A DNA stretch of 64,000 nt, taken from the NCBI RefSeq assembly GCF_019904295.1, contig NZ_CP065359.1, forward strand, positions 1-64,000, written 5' to 3'. The translations under genes were made by a program, and so were the position numbers. Of this stretch, positions 55,898 to 64,000 are shown in pieces. Within the stretch, counting starts at the first letter, position 1, and the number at the start of each line of letters is the position of its first letter. Source of the DNA: Ruegeria sp. SCSIO 43209 (GTDB lineage: Bacteria; Pseudomonadota; Alphaproteobacteria; Rhodobacterales; Rhodobacteraceae). The notes beneath the pieces were generated by a model, which was not told the origin of the DNA, searched no databases, and saw only the letters and a program-made list of their open reading frames with translations.

Positions 55898-56335
55898 CTA
55901 TTGTCGAGCACTAAGTATCCGATACACGGACGCCCGACCTATACCCAGCCTACGCGAGATTTCCGTAGCGCCGATCCCTTCACTTGCAAGAGCAATCACA
56001 TCAACCGACTTTGCCTTTGCCGTAGGTTTGCGACCCTTGTACTTACGCGTCTTTGCCTTATCTAGTACTACCGCAAAGTACTTATACACCTGTGTGCGCA
56101 GTTCGCCGTGGTTCATGCCCGATGCTTCTATGTGCTTTGTTATTGTGTCGCCGCACACTGCAAGACGCCGTGCCAGAGTACCAGCCTCTTTAGGGCGTCG
56201 AGTACGTAAAGACACCCGAAGGGTCCTACGTGTGGTGCATGGTCTAGTGTGGGGTTTTGGTCTTGTGTCGGGCAGTGGCCAACGGAAGTAATAGATGCCG
56301 TGTCTGGACAGTGAGAGATACGCATGCAGCTTCAT
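55898..56335 (-). CDS. Chimeric recombinase ORF: integrase N-terminus joined to resolvase HTH
   Basis: A 145-residue frame. Residues 1 to about 90 (HAYLSLSRHGIYYFRWPLPD, RTLRVSLRTRRPKEAG, ARRLAVC) match the N-terminal region of tyrosine integrases with a DUF6538-like start. Residues about 96-145 (RKYKGRKPTAKAKSVDVIAL, GIGATEISRRLGIGRASVYR) are the C-terminal helix-turn-helix of a serine resolvase/invertase (Hin/Tn3 type). The join is in frame near residue 90. No catalytic domain of either enzyme is present, so it is a fusion of two remnants, possibly a DNA-binding protein. It ends 62 bp from the tRNA-Ala 3' end, the usual integrase position. Confidence 0.7.
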   Translation of the reverse strand: MKLHAYLSLSRHGIYYFRWPLPDTRPKPHTRPCTTRRTLRVSLRTRRPKEAGTLARRLAVCGDTITKHIEASGMNHGELRTQVYKYFAVVLDKAKTRKYKGRKPTAKAKSVDVIALASEGIGATEISRRLGIGRASVYRILSARQ

Positions 56336-56397
56336 TTTGTGTCACGCCTGTGTGTCACACCGCTCTAATGCTTGCTATCAGTTGTATTGTTAGGTTT

Positions 56398-56473
<76 letters not shown>

Positions 56474-56610
56474 ATAAAGGTACCGTCGTAACGGTGGACG
56501 GACGTTTATGAGACGCCGTCGATGAGTGCAAGTCCTAAAATCGGAATCGGCAAAAAATTCAGACCGACTTCGCGGACCGGGTCGAGGCGGCGGGGCCGCC
56601 TCGGGATCCA

Positions 56611-56934
56611 TCAGTTTTCGTCTTCTGACGACATGTCCTTTATATCGTCTAGTGAAACGTTGTCGCTGTCGTCATCGTCGTCTAGCAGATCGTCGTCCAA
56701 TTCGACATCGACATTATCGTCATCATCCAAAACGATGTCTTCGTCCGACGACGCTTCGCGCGCCTTGACCGATGCGGCATCTTCAGCATCCGCGGCGATC
56801 ATCCGGCTTTTTCCGGTATCCAGCTCCACGACCTCGCCGGTATAGGGGCTGACGATCGGGTCCTTGTTCAGGTCGTAAAAACGTTTGCCGGTTGTCGGGC
56901 AGACACGCTTTACGCCCCATTCTTCCTTGGGCAT
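56611..56934 (-). CDS. FYDLN-acid family protein (TIGR02300-like)
   Basis: A 107-residue protein with the zinc-ribbon-like opening GVKRVCPTTGKRFYDLNKDPIVSPYTG and a long acidic C-terminal tail rich in Asp. This family is restricted to alphaproteobacteria, supporting the assignment of the host. Function unknown. Next to the tRNA-Ala gene, on the same strand. Confidence 0.9.
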   Translation of the reverse strand: MPKEEWGVKRVCPTTGKRFYDLNKDPIVSPYTGEVVELDTGKSRMIAADAEDAASVKAREASSDEDIVLDDDDNVDVELDDDLLDDDDDSDNVSLDDIKDMSSEDEN

Positions 56935-57034
56935 ATCAAATCCCCTTGATATCAGGTGAATCTCATCAATGATTCAGGTCACCTGCCACATGCGGCAGGC
57001 ACTGTCAAAGCCTTTGCGCAAAGGAGGCCCACCC

Positions 57035-57727
57035 ATGGGGCGACACGCATTGCCCGGAACGCCTCCGGTGCCACTGACACTGCGCAAATCGGCGCGCGCA
57101 CGGCGGATCAGTTTGCGAATTTCCCAATTGGATGGACGGGTTACGCTGACCTACCCGACAGGGGTGGCTGAAGCCGAAGCGCTGGATTTTGCACAACAGA
57201 AAGAGGGTTGGATCCGCGGGCACCTGCAGGATCGACCCAGCATTGAAGCAGTTGGCGTAGGGCAGTTCATTCCGATCGAGGGTACGGCGCGGCGAATCGT
57301 TCCTGCATCGGGGCGGAGGGTCTTGCTGAGTGGCGATGCGATCGGGGTTCCGCCCGGTGCTGAAGCACGGCGACTAGCGCGGTTTCTAAAAGAGCTTGCC
57401 CGCGATCGTCTGACCGGTGCGTGCGATGATTACGCGGCGATGCTGGGGCGGTCGTACAGTAGCCTTACTTTGCGCGATACGCGTTCGCGCTGGGGGTCGT
57501 GCAGTTCTGCGGGCGGGTTGATGTTCTCGTGGCGGTTGATCCTCGCCCCGACAGAGGTTCTCCATTATGTGGCCGCGCATGAAGTGGCGCATCTTGCCGA
57601 AATGAACCACTCACCTGCGTTCTGGGCGCAGGTCGAGCGTATTTTTGGCCCTTACAAAGAACCACGCCGCTGGCTGCGAGACAACGGGGCTGAACTGCAC
57701 AGATATCGCTTCGACTCCGTCGCTTGA
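57035..57727 (+). CDS. YgjP-like metal-dependent hydrolase (DUF45)
   Basis: A 230-residue SprT/YgjP-type zinc metallopeptidase domain: ARRISLRISQLDGRVTLTYP opening, then RDTRSRWGSCSSAGGLMFSW, and HEVAHLAEMNHSPAFW containing the HExxH zinc site with a later ligand. ATG 57035 has AGGAGG at ideal spacing; an earlier in-frame ATG at 56969 does not. Substrate not known. Confidence 0.9.
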   Translation: MGRHALPGTPPVPLTLRKSARARRISLRISQLDGRVTLTYPTGVAEAEALDFAQQKEGWIRGHLQDRPSIEAVGVGQFIPIEGTARRIVPASGRRVLLSGDAIGVPPGAEARRLARFLKELARDRLTGACDDYAAMLGRSYSSLTLRDTRSRWGSCSSAGGLMFSWRLILAPTEVLHYVAAHEVAHLAEMNHSPAFWAQVERIFGPYKEPRRWLRDNGAELHRYRFDSVA

Positions 57728-57757
57728 CCTCGGCGCGATTTGTGATCACATAAACTC

Positions 57758-58405
57758 ATGTTAACCTCACGCCCCGCCGAGTCTCATACGGCAACCCATG
57801 ATCGCGTTTATCGCGCCCTCAGATCCCGCATCATGCATGGAGAGATTGCCCCGGGGCAGGCGTTGACACTGCGCGGGATTGGCAAGGAATTCGGTGTGTC
57901 GATGACTCCGGCGCGCGAGGCGGTGCGGCGTCTGGCGGCAGAAGGTGCTTTGTTCCTGTCCACCTCCGGTCGGGTATCAACGCCGGAACTCACGCGCGAT
58001 CGGATCGAAGAGCTGGCGGCGCTGCGCGCGCTGCTTGAGGTTGAACTGGCCAGCCGGGCCCTGCCGCGCGCGCATATGGCGCTGATTGACCGGTTGCAAA
58101 GCATCAACATGGCAGTAGCCGAGATGGTCACGAAACGCGATGCAGTGGGATATATCCGTGCAAATCTGGAATTTCACCGCACGCTGTATCTACGCGCACA
58201 GGCCCCCGCGATGCTTGCCATGGCCGAAACCGTCTGGCTGCAGCTGGGTCCCACGATGCGTGCCCTATACGGTCGGTTGCGGAGGACCGAGCCACCGCAC
58301 TACCATCGTCTGATCATCGCAGCGCTCAAGGCCGGGGATGAGCCTGGATTGCGACTAGCAGTGCGTTCGGATGTGACCCAGGGCTTGCGGCTGCTTGTGA
58401 CCTGA
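57758..58405 (+). CDS. GntR-family transcriptional regulator
   Basis: A 215-residue GntR regulator with an FCD-like effector domain. Winged HTH: RALRSRIMHGEIAPGQALTL, GIGKEFGVSMTPAREAVRRL; ligand domain with ALLEVELASRALPR and FHRTLYLRAQAP. It starts 30 bp after the metallopeptidase gene and is probably an independent regulator; its ligand and target are unknown. Confidence 0.87.
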   Translation: MLTSRPAESHTATHDRVYRALRSRIMHGEIAPGQALTLRGIGKEFGVSMTPAREAVRRLAAEGALFLSTSGRVSTPELTRDRIEELAALRALLEVELASRALPRAHMALIDRLQSINMAVAEMVTKRDAVGYIRANLEFHRTLYLRAQAPAMLAMAETVWLQLGPTMRALYGRLRRTEPPHYHRLIIAALKAGDEPGLRLAVRSDVTQGLRLLVT

Positions 58406-58516
58406 GCGGCTTGTTGCCCATCTTCCAATTCAGTTGATTTCGGATGTCGCTTTGCTGGCTTGAGCGACCGGGCTGCGCTATTCTGAACGCAAATCACAAC
58501 AAGAGCAGATTTAACC

Positions 58517-59647
58517 ATGATTAATCGAAGAGTGTTTTCCTTAGGGCTTGGTTCAACCCTGTTGACGGCCTGTTCCACAGGCACCGCACCCAACAGTGCT
58601 CCGGCTTCGCGGATGCGTGCGGTTCCGAACGCAGGATGGGATGCCTGGGTGGCCAGTTTCAAAAACCGGGCAGCGTCACAGGGCATTTCACAAACGACCC
58701 TCAACCGGGCGTTTCAAGGCGCAGGATATTTGCCTGAAGTGATCGAACGCGATCGCAATCAGGTCGAATTCAAACGCTCGCTTGAGGATTATCTGGCGAT
58801 TGCTGCCTCGGAAGAACGGATCAACACTGGCAAGCAAATGCTTGTGCGGCATGCAGGAACCCTGTCGCAGATCGAAGCCCAATACGGTGTCGACAAAGAG
58901 GTCGTCGTGGCTGTTTGGGGCCTGGAAAGCCGCTATGGCGCACGGCGGGGCGATGTACCGGTGATCTCGGCAACGTCGACTCTGGCCTATGACGGGCGGC
59001 GCGGAGCGTTTTTTGAGAAGCAACTGGTGGCAGCGCTGAAGATCATTCAAGAGGGCGATACGACCCCGGCTAACATGACCGGCAGCTGGGCCGGAGCGAT
59101 GGGCCACACACAGTTCATTCCGACGTCTTACCTTGCTTATGCGGTCGATTTCACCGGCGACGGGCGGCGCGATATCTGGTCCGATGACCCAGCAGATTCA
59201 CTTGCGTCAACGGCGGCTTATCTGGCACGTGCCGGTTGGGTGCGAGGGCAGCCTTGGGGCGGTGAAGTGGGCACGGTTTCGGGCACGCCGGCGGCAGTGC
59301 TGCAACCGCAGACGCCCGGCCCACGTATTGCTGTGTTCCGCAATTTTCAGGTGATCAAGCGCTACAACAATTCGGACAGCTACGCGATCGGCGTGGGTCA
59401 TCTTTCTGATCGCATTGCTGGCGGCGCGCCGTTCCAAGCGTCATTCGGGCCGGATGCGACCGGTTTGACGCTGGAGGATCGTAAAGAACTGCAGCGCCGC
59501 CTGACATCCGCAGGCTATGACACACAAGGCGCAGATGGTGTTATCGGCAAGAATACTGAGGCGGCAATTAGCGCCTACCAGCGCGCCAACGGGTTGTCCG
59601 TGACTGGCCAGCCTTCGGTGGCTCTGTTGCAGCGGTTGGGTGGCTGA
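58517..59647 (+). CDS. Membrane-bound lytic murein transglycosylase B-like
   Basis: A 376-residue lipoprotein (lipobox LTAC, C19) with an SLT_2 (MltB) domain: GVDKEVVVAVWGLESRYG with the catalytic Glu, GAMGHTQFIPTSY and GDGRRDIW. The C-terminal 60 residues are a PG_binding_1 domain (LQRRLTSAGYDTQGADGVIG). It cleaves peptidoglycan to anhydro-muropeptides. Stands 112 bp after gntR and 5 bp from the convergent accA. Confidence 0.9.
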   Translation: MINRRVFSLGLGSTLLTACSTGTAPNSAPASRMRAVPNAGWDAWVASFKNRAASQGISQTTLNRAFQGAGYLPEVIERDRNQVEFKRSLEDYLAIAASEERINTGKQMLVRHAGTLSQIEAQYGVDKEVVVAVWGLESRYGARRGDVPVISATSTLAYDGRRGAFFEKQLVAALKIIQEGDTTPANMTGSWAGAMGHTQFIPTSYLAYAVDFTGDGRRDIWSDDPADSLASTAAYLARAGWVRGQPWGGEVGTVSGTPAAVLQPQTPGPRIAVFRNFQVIKRYNNSDSYAIGVGHLSDRIAGGAPFQASFGPDATGLTLEDRKELQRRLTSAGYDTQGADGVIGKNTEAAISAYQRANGLSVTGQPSVALLQRLGG

Positions 59648-59651
59648 CGGG

Positions 59652-60614
59652 TTAAGCCGCCAGCCCTTTCGAACCGATATCCAGGAACTTCTGACGGCGG
59701 TCCTTGATCAGGGCTGCCGCGTCTTTCCCATCAAGCTCTTCCAGCATCGAGGCAATTGCAGACCGCACGGCTTCGACCGCCGCCGGGCGGTTGCGATGTG
59801 CACCGCCCTTGGGCTCGGTGATGATGTGGTCACAAACGCCCAGCTTGTGCAGATCCTGAGCGGTAAGGCGCAACGCCTCGGCGGCCTCGCGCATCTTCTC
59901 GGCATCTTTCCACAGGATCGACGCGCAGCCTTCGGGCGAAATCACCGAGTAGACCGAATGCTCCAGCATCGCTACGCGGTTCGCAGTCGCAAAGGCGACC
60001 GCGCCACCCGAACCACCTTCGCCGATGATTACGGACACCAAAGGAACGCCAATCTTTAGGCACATCTCGGTTGAGCGCGCGATCGCCTCGGACTGGCCAC
60101 GTTCTTCCGCCCCCTTGCCGGGATAGGCCCCAGCTGTATCGATCAAGGTGATTACCGGCAGGCCAAAGCGGCCTGCCATTTCCATCAGGCGTACAGCCTT
60201 GCGATAGCCCTCGGGGCGGGCCATGCCGAAATTGCGTTCAATCCGCGATTTGGTATCGCTGCCTTTTTCGTGGCCAATCACCATGACGGGTTGATCGTTG
60301 AACCGCGCCAGACCGCCAATTACCGCCAGATCGTCGGCAAAGTTCCGGTCACCTGCCAGTGGGGTGAATTCGGTAAACAGCGCATCCACGTAATCGTTGC
60401 AGTGTGGACGTTCAGGATGACGCGCCACCTGACATTTCCGCCATGGGGTCAGATCGGCATACAGCTCGTCCAGAAGCTTGGCGGCCTTGGCATCCAGCGC
60501 GGCGGCCTCTTCCGTCACATCCATTTCTTCATTGGCACGGGCCAGCGCGCGCAGCTCTTCAGCTTTGCCTTCGATCTCGGCCAGCGGTTTTTCGAAATCC
60601 AGATACTGGGTCAT
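59652..60614 (-). CDS. accA: Acetyl-CoA carboxylase carboxyltransferase alpha subunit
   Basis: A 320-residue crotonase-like subunit that with AccD transfers the carboxyl group from biotin to acetyl-CoA in fatty-acid synthesis. Typical opening [21 protein letters not shown] and core [60 protein letters not shown] 60614 has GAGAGG; the earlier ATG at 60626 is less likely. Convergent with the transglycosylase gene. Confidence 0.97.
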   Translation of the reverse strand: MTQYLDFEKPLAEIEGKAEELRALARANEEMDVTEEAAALDAKAAKLLDELYADLTPWRKCQVARHPERPHCNDYVDALFTEFTPLAGDRNFADDLAVIGGLARFNDQPVMVIGHEKGSDTKSRIERNFGMARPEGYRKAVRLMEMAGRFGLPVITLIDTAGAYPGKGAEERGQSEAIARSTEMCLKIGVPLVSVIIGEGGSGGAVAFATANRVAMLEHSVYSVISPEGCASILWKDAEKMREAAEALRLTAQDLHKLGVCDHIITEPKGGAHRNRPAAVEAVRSAIASMLEELDGKDAAALIKDRRQKFLDIGSKGLAA

Positions 60615-60645
60615 GACGCCTCTCAACGCGGAAGTTCCCTGCTAT

Positions 60646-61569
60646 ATGACCAAAGGTGGTCCGGGATGCAACTCAGCAAGATTTGTGGTCGCGGAATATG
60701 CGACCACGGACGGGCAAAGAGAAGGAAGGATACCGAAGGCCGCCAGCTACGAAGATCGCGTGTTGCGCGTGTTGGCCTACATCCATGATCACCCCGCCGG
60801 GGATCTGTCGCTGGATGCTTTGGCCGAGGTCGCAGCCATATCGCGGTTTCACTGGCATCGCGTGTTTCGCGCCATTACTGGCGAGACCTGCGCGCAGGCC
60901 ACCCGTCGGATACGCCTGCACCGTGCCGCCTGCTGGCTGGTGCAAACAGACAGACCGGTTACGCGGATCGCGACCGACATTGGCTATCCGAACCAAAAAT
61001 CCTTTGCGCGGGGCTTTTCCGAGGCCTACGGCAGCAGCCCCACCGCGTTTCGACGTGCGGGGCAAATACTGCCGGCCCATCCAATGTTCAAAACCGGAGG
61101 ATATCCGATGCATCCCGTAACAACCCGAACCGAACCGTCCCGCCGAGTCATAGCGCTGCCACATAAAGGGGCGTATGCCGAGATTGGCCGCAGCTTTGAG
61201 GCCTTTGGTGCCCTGTGCGAATCCCGCAAGCTGTGGCCGCAAGTCGGCCCGATGATCGGGCTGTATCTCGACAGTCCGGACGATGTGCCCGAGGATGATT
61301 TACGCAGTTTTGCAGATGCTGAATTCTGCGGTGATGATACGCCCGAGGGGATGGAAGACCTTGAAATTCCGGGTGGCAAAACAGCGGTGCTGACCTTCAA
61401 GGGCCCTTATTCCGGCCTTCACGGCGCGTATCAGACATTATTTGGCAATTGGTTGCCCGAGTCTGGCGAAGAACCTGCGGACCATCCGTGTTATGAGATC
61501 TATCTCAACGATCCACGAGAAACGGCCCCCGAGGATATGTTGACAGAAATTTGCCTGCCGCTCAGGTAA
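60646..61569 (+). CDS. AraC-family regulator with GyrI-like effector domain
   Basis: About 307 residues. N-terminal AraC HTH pair (SLDALAEVAAISRFHWHRVF, VTRIATDIGYPNQKSFARGFSEAYG) and C-terminal GyrI/SOUL-type domain (AYAEIGRSFEAFGALC, KGPYSGLHGAYQTLFGNWLP). The frame is open far upstream, over the antisense of accA, so the start is uncertain: ATG 60646 is the first after accA's own ATG on the other strand, but no clear RBS is seen and a later GTG is possible. Regulates small-molecule response genes. Confidence 0.8.
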   Translation: MTKGGPGCNSARFVVAEYATTDGQREGRIPKAASYEDRVLRVLAYIHDHPAGDLSLDALAEVAAISRFHWHRVFRAITGETCAQATRRIRLHRAACWLVQTDRPVTRIATDIGYPNQKSFARGFSEAYGSSPTAFRRAGQILPAHPMFKTGGYPMHPVTTRTEPSRRVIALPHKGAYAEIGRSFEAFGALCESRKLWPQVGPMIGLYLDSPDDVPEDDLRSFADAEFCGDDTPEGMEDLEIPGGKTAVLTFKGPYSGLHGAYQTLFGNWLPESGEEPADHPCYEIYLNDPRETAPEDMLTEICLPLR

Positions 61570-61570
61570 C

Positions 61571-62167
61571 CTAATTCGGCCACAGCACCGGATAGAGCGA
61601 GGCCACAAGCAGGGCCGCCATCGTCCAGTTGAATACCAGCAATCGGTGCGGGTTCGTCAGGATTCGCGCCATTTGCTGTCCAAGAACCGTCCAGGTGCTG
61701 ACCGAGGGTAGGTTAATGGCGCCGAACACCAGCGCGACCAGCAGAATCGCGTTGATCGTTTGGTCGGGCGCATAGGCGGCTGTCGCGGTCAGCGCCATCG
61801 CCCAGGCTTTTGGGTTGACCCATTGGAAGGCTGCAGCTTGCAGAAACGTCATCGGGGTGCCCGCAGCATCGGCACCTTTTGCGGGCGCTGCATGGGCGAT
61901 TTTCCATGCCAGATACAGCAGATACAGAACCGAAAGAACTTTCAACACGGTATGACTAATCGGATACCGGTCAAAGACCTGAACCAGCCCCGCCCCCACC
62001 AGAAGCACCATAAAGGTGAAGCCCAAACCGATACCCAGCATATGCGGGATCGTGCGGCGAAAGCCGAAATTCGCACCTGATGCCATCAGCATAAGGTTGT
62101 TGGGGCCTGGAGTGATTGACGAGACAAAAGCAAACGCGATCAGGGCCATCAGGATATCGTAGGTCAT
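61571..62167 (-). CDS. LysE/RhtB-family amino-acid exporter
   Basis: A 198-residue six-helix membrane exporter. Family motif FVSSITPGPNNLMLMASG near the N-terminus, then WKIAHA and AFQWVNPKAWAMALTAT. The frame extends to 62221, but ATG 62167 (MTYDILMALI) is the expected start. It is divergent from an Lrp/AsnC regulator 72 bp away, a standard exporter-regulator pair. Confidence 0.91.
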   Translation of the reverse strand: MTYDILMALIAFAFVSSITPGPNNLMLMASGANFGFRRTIPHMLGIGLGFTFMVLLVGAGLVQVFDRYPISHTVLKVLSVLYLLYLAWKIAHAAPAKGADAAGTPMTFLQAAAFQWVNPKAWAMALTATAAYAPDQTINAILLVALVFGAINLPSVSTWTVLGQQMARILTNPHRLLVFNWTMAALLVASLYPVLWPN

Positions 62168-62239
62168 GGCTGCATTTTCTCGCTGAACCCGGCAAATGAA
62201 ATTGCGTATTCGTGCGTTCAAAGGTTAATGTTGCAATAA

Positions 62240-62692
62240 ATGGCGAAGATTGATCAGATCAACCAACATATATTGCAAGAGCTTTCGCGGGACGGTCGCA
62301 TCAGCAACCTCGATCTTGCCGAGCGGGTGGGCCTGTCGCCCTCCGCTTGCTTGCGCCGGGTGCAGGAGCTTGAGCGGGCAGGGATCATTTCCGGCTACCG
62401 AGCAGTGCTGAACCCGGCGGCGCTGGGGGTGGGTTTCGTTGCCTATATCGGCGTTGGTCTGGGCGAGCACACAAAAGCGGCGCAGGAAGGGTTCGAAAGG
62501 GCCTTGCAACAAGCGCCCGAAGTGGTGGAATGTCACAACATCACCGGCACGATCGAATACCTGTTACGGGTCGAATGTGCCGATCTGCCTTCCTACAAAA
62601 CCTTCCACACCGAGGTGCTGGGTACACTGCCGCATGTGACCTCGATCACCTCATATGTTGTGATGGGATCGCCTAAGGATATGCGTGCGTGA
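62240..62692 (+). CDS. Lrp/AsnC-family transcriptional regulator
   Basis: A 150-residue regulator with an N-terminal HTH (INQHILQELSRDGRISNLDL, PSACLRRVQELERAGIISGY) and a RAM ligand-binding domain (VECHNITGTIEYLLRV). It probably senses an amino acid and controls the divergent LysE-type exporter across the 72-bp gap. The start at 62240 has no strong site but gives the correct length. Confidence 0.91.
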   Translation: MAKIDQINQHILQELSRDGRISNLDLAERVGLSPSACLRRVQELERAGIISGYRAVLNPAALGVGFVAYIGVGLGEHTKAAQEGFERALQQAPEVVECHNITGTIEYLLRVECADLPSYKTFHTEVLGTLPHVTSITSYVVMGSPKDMRA

Positions 62693-62810
62693 CCATTAAA
62701 AAGTGATTTTTAACCATCTTGCGAGGTCAAAGTTCAGCGCCTAGTGTCATCTCAACAGGATCGTCGGCAGGGATTAACCCCGAAGCAGGCGCAAATTCAG
62801 GGAGTAGACC

Positions 62811-63389
62811 ATGACATTTTTCCGCACCGGAGCGCTGGTGGCTGCCTTGGCAATGTTTGCCGGCGCTGCGACAGCAGCACCTTTGAAGTTACAGCCAGCT
62901 AGCCCTCAGCCCAGCCCAAAAGCCGGCTTGAACGTAAAATACAGTTGGGAAGGTAACCCGCCTCGCAAAATCCAGAACCTCTCGAAGGTCAATCATCTAT
63001 TGAAGAAGGCAAAGCCGGGTCAGCCCCTCAGAGGTTTGGACTACAGAGACACGAACGAAGGTGACCCTGTCCTGACCTACAATCAGGCGTTCAATGTTGC
63101 CGCGGAAATCAGCGGATATATCCGCTTTGATTCACCCGGAGTTTACGAGCTTGAGACCTGGTCGAACGATGGGATTGACGCCTGGGTCGGCGGTCAGCAG
63201 ATCGGCTATGTCAACGGCCGTCAGGGCTGCGAAGCCAACCAACGCACCGAGGTCGAGGTGCCGCAGGCGGGTTGGTATCCAATCAAAATCAAGTATTTTC
63301 AGAAATACGGTACATCCTGCCTGATGATGAAATCAGGAAAGAAGGGTGAGCGTTTCACATGGACACCAAACAATGTATTTGGACGCTGA
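62811..63389 (+). CDS. Secreted protein with PA14-like domain
   Basis: A 192-residue exported protein with a signal peptide (LVAALAMFAGAATA-AP). The mature part is beta-rich and resembles a PA14/glucan-binding module (FDSPGVYELETWSNDGIDAWV, WYPIKIKYFQKYG), with a Cys pair (GCEAN and TSCLMM). A carbohydrate- or surface-binding role is inferred, not shown. Followed by a strong terminator. Confidence 0.7.
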   Translation: MTFFRTGALVAALAMFAGAATAAPLKLQPASPQPSPKAGLNVKYSWEGNPPRKIQNLSKVNHLLKKAKPGQPLRGLDYRDTNEGDPVLTYNQAFNVAAEISGYIRFDSPGVYELETWSNDGIDAWVGGQQIGYVNGRQGCEANQRTEVEVPQAGWYPIKIKYFQKYGTSCLMMKSGKKGERFTWTPNNVFGR

Positions 63390-63401
63390 TCAGATCGATT
63401 G

Positions 63402-63429
63402 GGGCGCTCAGCTGAGCGCCCTTTTTTCT
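63402..63429 (+). terminator. Rho-independent terminator
   Basis: A perfect 20-bp palindrome (GGGCGCTCAGCTGAGCGCCC, 63402-63421) followed by TTTTTTCTT lies 13 bp after the PA14-like gene stop. The T-run overlaps the stop region of the opposing malyl-CoA lyase gene. Confidence 0.92.
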
Positions 63430-64000
63430 TAGCTACCCGCCGCGATTAATTCCGCCTGCGCCACAATAACCTCGGCTTGCTTAATCGAAGCGATATCGAC
63501 CAAACGCCCTTTGTAGACCGTCGCGCCTTCGCCGTTGGCTTTTGCCCGTTCCATGGCAGCCAGAATCTCTCGCGCTTCGGACACTGCTTCATCCGACGGT
63601 GTGAAGACCTGATTGGCCAATGCGATTTGCTTGGGGTGGATGGCCCATTTGCCGACCATCCCCAGTGTGGCAGACCGTTTGGCCTGCGCGATATAGCCCT
63701 CATCATCCGAAAAATTGCCGAACGGACCATCCACCGGCAGCACGCCATGGGTGCGGCAGGCGGCGACAATTGCGGCCTGCGCCCAGTGCCACGGATCGGA
63801 CCAGTGCTTCTCACCCTCGCGCAGCATATAGTAGTTTTCCTGCGTACCCCCGATGCCGGTTGTCTGCATGCCCATTGAGGCTGCAAAATCTGCGGCGCCA
63901 AGGCTCATGGCCTGCAGGCGCGGGGATGAGGCTGCGATTTCTTCGACATGCGCCAGTCCGGCGGCGGATTCGATGATCACTTCGAATGAAATTGGCTTGG
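63429..64000 (-). CDS. Malyl-CoA/beta-methylmalyl-CoA lyase-type enzyme (HpcH/HpaI family), partial
   Basis: C-terminal part of a CitE/HpcH-family lyase cut by the window edge; the frame stays open through 64000 (reading KPISFEVIIESAAGLAHVEE inward). Visible: LGAADFAASMGMQTTGIGG, HWAQAAIVAACRTHGV, VDGPFGNFSDDEG and MVGKWAIHPKQI. These motifs fit L-malyl-CoA/beta-methylmalyl-CoA lyase (mcl-type) of the ethylmalonyl-CoA or propionate cycle. Gene name withheld since the 5' half is not in view. Confidence 0.82.
   Translation of the reverse strand, partial: KPISFEVIIESAAGLAHVEEIAASSPRLQAMSLGAADFAASMGMQTTGIGGTQENYYMLREGEKHWSDPWHWAQAAIVAACRTHGVLPVDGPFGNFSDDEGYIAQAKRSATLGMVGKWAIHPKQIALANQVFTPSDEAVSEAREILAAMERAKANGEGATVYKGRLVDIASIKQAEVIVAQAELIAAGS

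Overview
The window reads as chromosome of a marine alphaproteobacterium of the Rhodobacterales (Roseobacter group). This is inferred from the dnaA-dnaN-recF then gyrB order, the FYDLN-acid (TIGR02300-type) protein, accA and a malyl-CoA lyase-type gene in a Rhodobacterales setting, and an accessory content rich in tripartite tricarboxylate transport, Rieske/betaine-type catabolism, haloalkane dehalogenase and Hint-domain debris. No species is assigned.

Layout. 0-7.7 kb: replication core (dnaA, dnaN, recF, gyrB) interrupted by a carboxymuconolactone-decarboxylase-like gene and its divergent TetR regulator with a twin operator. 8.1-11.6 kb: a two-partner-secretion type outer-membrane transporter with a proline-rich repeat protein downstream, plus a lipoprotein and a small protein. 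11.9-15.6 kb: small membrane/secreted proteins, a frameshifted gene, a complete 1.25-kb IS3-family element inserted in 21-bp tandem repeats that look like the end of another IS, and a transposase fragment. 15.8-28 kb: SLC13-type transporter, dehalogenase, a LysR-flanked oxidoreductase group, secreted proteins, TspO, an adenylate cyclase and a PLD lipoprotein. 28.1-29.7 kb: Tat-type nitroreductase plus MarR with a twin operator.

29.9-39.2 kb is a divergent acid-sugar catabolic locus: GntR, Gfo/Idh/MocA dehydrogenase and an isopropylmalate/tartrate-type dehydrogenase on one strand; TctC-TctB-TctA, a small monooxygenase, an MBL-fold hydrolase, OtnK kinase and OtnC decarboxylase/aldolase on the other. 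It ends at a second copy of the 21-bp repeats abutting a decayed Hint-domain gene. 39.9-48.4 kb: a GlxA/CdhR-like regulator facing a seven-gene, mostly overlapping operon (Rieske oxygenase, choline-sulfatase-like sulfatase, SDR, BKACE, ALDH, SDR, carnitine-dehydrogenase-like). It looks like catabolism of a carnitine-like, possibly sulfated, quaternary amine, and is the best candidate for an undescribed pathway here.

48.7-54.3 kb: an outer-membrane barrel, two coupled MscS channels, a hairpin-rich non-coding stretch, and a secreted-protein gene whose frame is intact except for two in-frame TAG codons. 54.6-56.5 kb: remains of an integrative element beside tRNA-Ala(GGC): an integrase C-terminal fragment, a NERD nuclease-like protein and a chimeric recombinase ORF. 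56.6-64 kb returns to housekeeping genes: FYDLN protein, YgjP-like metalloprotease, GntR, lytic transglycosylase, accA, AraC-GyrI regulator, LysE/Lrp pair, a secreted protein and a partial malyl-CoA lyase.
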